A model generated the notes under the pieces. That model was not told the origin of the DNA. It did not search any database and saw only the letters and a program-made list of their open reading frames with translations. The position numbers and the translations under genes are program-made. Below are positions 62,325-64,000 of a stretch of 64,000 nt of DNA, piece by piece. The stretch lies in contig NZ_JARVKW010000006.1 of the NCBI RefSeq assembly GCF_029813775.1, forward strand, positions 1 to 64,000, read 5' to 3'. Source of the stretch: Streptomyces sp. DH24 (GTDB lineage Bacteria; Actinomycetota; Actinomycetes; Streptomycetales; Streptomycetaceae). Positions within the stretch are counted from its first letter, which is position 1. Every line of letters begins with the position of its first letter.

Positions 62325-62330
62325 TAGGGT
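62325..62330 (+). promoter_or_regulatory. Candidate -10 box for a leaderless birA mRNA
   Basis: TAGGGT ends 7 bp before the birA ATG, so transcription would start at or beside the start codon. No ribosome site or convincing -35 is visible. Confidence 0.35.
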
Positions 62331-62337
62331 GGCTTGC

Positions 62338-63204
62338 ATGACGCCGCGAGATGCTTCAGACGCGAACGACAACCGGTGGTCGGACCTCGACCGCCCGCCC
62401 CTCAACGCCGCGGCCCTGCGGCGGGCGCTGGTGCGCGAGGGCGGCCTGTGGTCGCAGGTGGACGTGGTGCAGCGGACCGGCTCCACCAACTCGGACCTGG
62501 TGGACCGGGCGGCCAAGGGCGAGGCCCGCGAGGGCGCCGTCCTGATCGCCGAGGAACAGACCGCCGGCCGGGGACGGCTCGACCGGCAGTGGACCGCGCC
62601 GCCCCGCTCCGGTCTCTTCTTCTCCATCCTGCTCAACCCCACCGAGGTGCCGGTGGCCCGCTGGGGCTGGCTGCCGCTGCTCACCGGCGTCGCCGTGGCG
62701 ACCGGCCTGTCCCGGTCGGCGGGCGTCGACACGGCACTCAAGTGGCCCAACGACCTCCTGGTCACCGTCGGCGGCGAGGAACGCAAGACGGGCGGCATCC
62801 TCGCCGAGCGGGCCGGCGACGACGGCGTGGTGATCGGGGTCGGCGTCAACGTCTCCCTGCGCGCCGACGAGCTGCCGGTGCCGCAGGCCGGGTCGCTGGC
62901 CCTCGCCGGCGCCACCGGCACCGACCGCGACCCGATCCTCCGGGGCGTGCTTCGATCGCTCGAACAGTGGTACGTGAAGTGGCGGCGCACCGGCGGCGAC
63001 CCCGCCGCCAGCGGCCTCCAGGAGACGTACGCGGCCGGCTGCGCGACCCTCGGACGAGTGGTCCGCGCGGAACTGCCCGGGGACCGCTCGATCAGCGGCG
63101 AGGCCGTCGCCGTGGACGGCGACGGGAGGCTGGTGCTCGCCACCGAGAACGGCGTGCAGGAACCCGTGGGAGCGGGGGACATCGTGCACCTGCGACCGGC
63201 GTGA
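62338..63204 (+). CDS. birA: Biotin-protein ligase
   Basis: 288 aa, catalytic and C-terminal SH3-like domains only, without the DNA-binding domain of E. coli BirA. TGSTNSDLVDRAAKG, EEQTAGRGRLDRQWTAPP (biotinyl-AMP loop) and LKWPNDLLV are the family motifs. Attaches biotin to the AccA BCCP domain. Divergent from pccB with 110 bp between. Confidence 0.94.
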   Translation: MTPRDASDANDNRWSDLDRPPLNAAALRRALVREGGLWSQVDVVQRTGSTNSDLVDRAAKGEAREGAVLIAEEQTAGRGRLDRQWTAPPRSGLFFSILLNPTEVPVARWGWLPLLTGVAVATGLSRSAGVDTALKWPNDLLVTVGGEERKTGGILAERAGDDGVVIGVGVNVSLRADELPVPQAGSLALAGATGTDRDPILRGVLRSLEQWYVKWRRTGGDPAASGLQETYAAGCATLGRVVRAELPGDRSISGEAVAVDGDGRLVLATENGVQEPVGAGDIVHLRPA

Positions 63205-63322
63205 CACGGGGGCCGCCCACGCCCCCACCGGCCACGTCGGCGAGGGAGTGAGGTGGCCCACACCTGCCGTACAGTTGAGGCCGGTCGATACCTGACCGCG
63301 GCAGATCGGAAGGGCAACAGGC

Positions 63323-64000
63323 GTGACCGTCGACGACTCGGGCTCCGACACCGGCGCGCACGGCCGGGTCGACCCCGACCCCGCCGACTCCGGTGAGGAC
63401 AACCCCCTCGCGCTGCGCCTCGAACAGCTCATCCTGGGCGCCGAGCGCCGCTACACCCCCTTCCAGGCGGCGCGCAGCGCGGGCGTCACCATGGAGCTGG
63501 CCACCCGATTCTGGCGCGCCATGGGCTTCGCCGACGTGGGGCAGGCCAAGGCGCTCACCGAGGCGGACGTGCTGGCGCTGCGGCGCCTGGCCGGTCTCGT
63601 GGAGGCCGGGCTGCTGAGCGAGGCCATGGCCGTGCAGGTGGCCCGGTCCACCGGGCAGACCACCGGCCGGCTCGCCGAGTGGCAGATCGACTCCTTCCTG
63701 GAGGGCCTGACCGAGCCGCCCGAGCCGGGCATGACCCGCACCGAGGTGACGTACCCGATCGTCGAGCTGCTCCTGCCCGAGCTGGAGGAGTTCCTCGTCT
63801 ACGTGTGGCGGCGCCAGCTCGCCGCGTCGGCCGGCCGCGTCGTGCAGGCCGCCGACGACGAGGAGATGGTCGACCGGCGCCTCGCCGTCGCCTTCGCGGA
63901 CCTCGTCGGCTTCACCCGGCTGACCCGCCGCATGGAGGAGGAGGAGCTCGGCGAGCTGGTCGAGGCCTTCGAGACGACCGCCGCCGACCTCGTGGCCGCC
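63323..64000 (+). CDS. cya: Class III adenylate cyclase, N-terminal part
   Basis: First 226 residues; the gene runs off the window. A helical N-terminal region (LEQLILGAERRYTPFQAARSAGVTMELATRFWRAMGF) precedes the cyclase domain, which begins VAFADLVGFTRLT with the first metal Asp, followed by an EEEELGELVEAFE segment. Streptomyces have one such cyclase for cAMP linked to germination and antibiotic production. GTG start follows GGAAGGG. Confidence 0.88.
   Translation, partial: MTVDDSGSDTGAHGRVDPDPADSGEDNPLALRLEQLILGAERRYTPFQAARSAGVTMELATRFWRAMGFADVGQAKALTEADVLALRRLAGLVEAGLLSEAMAVQVARSTGQTTGRLAEWQIDSFLEGLTEPPEPGMTRTEVTYPIVELLLPELEEFLVYVWRRQLAASAGRVVQAADDEEMVDRRLAVAFADLVGFTRLTRRMEEEELGELVEAFETTAADLVAA

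Noticed and set aside
1-64000. CRISPR arrays, insertion sequences, prophage, tRNA and rRNA genes
   Set aside because: Looked for regular direct repeats with spacers, transposase motifs and tRNA arms; none convincing.

Overview
The window is a high-GC chromosomal segment from a Streptomyces. It has GC-saturated third codon positions, GTG and TTG starts, many 4-nt overlapping starts and stops, two ECF sigma systems, and the afsQ1/afsQ2/sigQ locus. From memory, the gene order from the nucleoside transporter to adenylate cyclase follows the S. coelicolor core chromosome; no database was consulted. I saw no insertion sequence, prophage, CRISPR array, tRNA or rRNA.

Layout. 1-2.5 kb: a disrupted proline-rich gene end, then an ECF sigma factor with a membrane anti-sigma-like partner. 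2.7-6.2 kb: L,D-transpeptidase lipoprotein, methylmalonyl-CoA-mutase-type large subunit without cobalamin domain, LysE exporter. 6.2-19.7 kb: a cell-surface glycopolymer cluster built on a nonulosonic (sialic/Kdn-like) acid. It encodes a membrane acyltransferase, a methyltransferase, a TPR-GT29 sialyltransferase-like protein, a GT8-TPR-pyruvyltransferase fusion, a polysialyltransferase-like protein, a GT2, an unassigned GT-B-like protein, a CMP-sugar synthetase fused to an active-looking HAD phosphatase, a NeuB synthase without SAF domain, and a GT52-like protein.

20-30 kb: M20 peptidase, then a nucleoside uptake and salvage operon (two Bmp lipoproteins, double ATPase, two permeases, cdd, deoA). 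30-35.7 kb: AEC transporter, STAS protein overlapping an ECF sigma gene tail-to-tail, MFS exporter divergent from a LysR regulator, alpha/beta hydrolase. 35.8-44.9 kb: add, small secreted and membrane proteins, the lipoprotein-afsQ2-afsQ1 operon divergent from sigQ, an orphan helical protein, a kinase, and a frameshifted secreted-protein gene. 45-54 kb: deoC with two aldehyde dehydrogenases (one lacking the catalytic cysteine half), phosphohexo/pentomutase, purine nucleoside phosphorylase, cyclotransferase, Lpd-like quinone reductase. 54-64 kb: DeoR regulator, acyl-CoA carboxylase genes (accA, accE, pccB) with maf, mmpB and birA, and the start of a class III adenylate cyclase.

The strongest regulatory signal is a 12-bp palindrome, CTACGCGCGTAG (or ...GTTA), at six places. 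Each lies 16-65 bp before the start of a nucleoside gene: both bmp genes, the transporter ATPase, add, deoC and the phosphorylase. I do not see the motif elsewhere in the 64 kb. Uptake, deamination, phosphorolysis, phosphopentomutation, aldol cleavage and acetaldehyde oxidation thus look like one regulon. The most unusual enzymology is in the 6-20 kb cluster, where eukaryote-like sialylation modules sit with multi-domain fusions.
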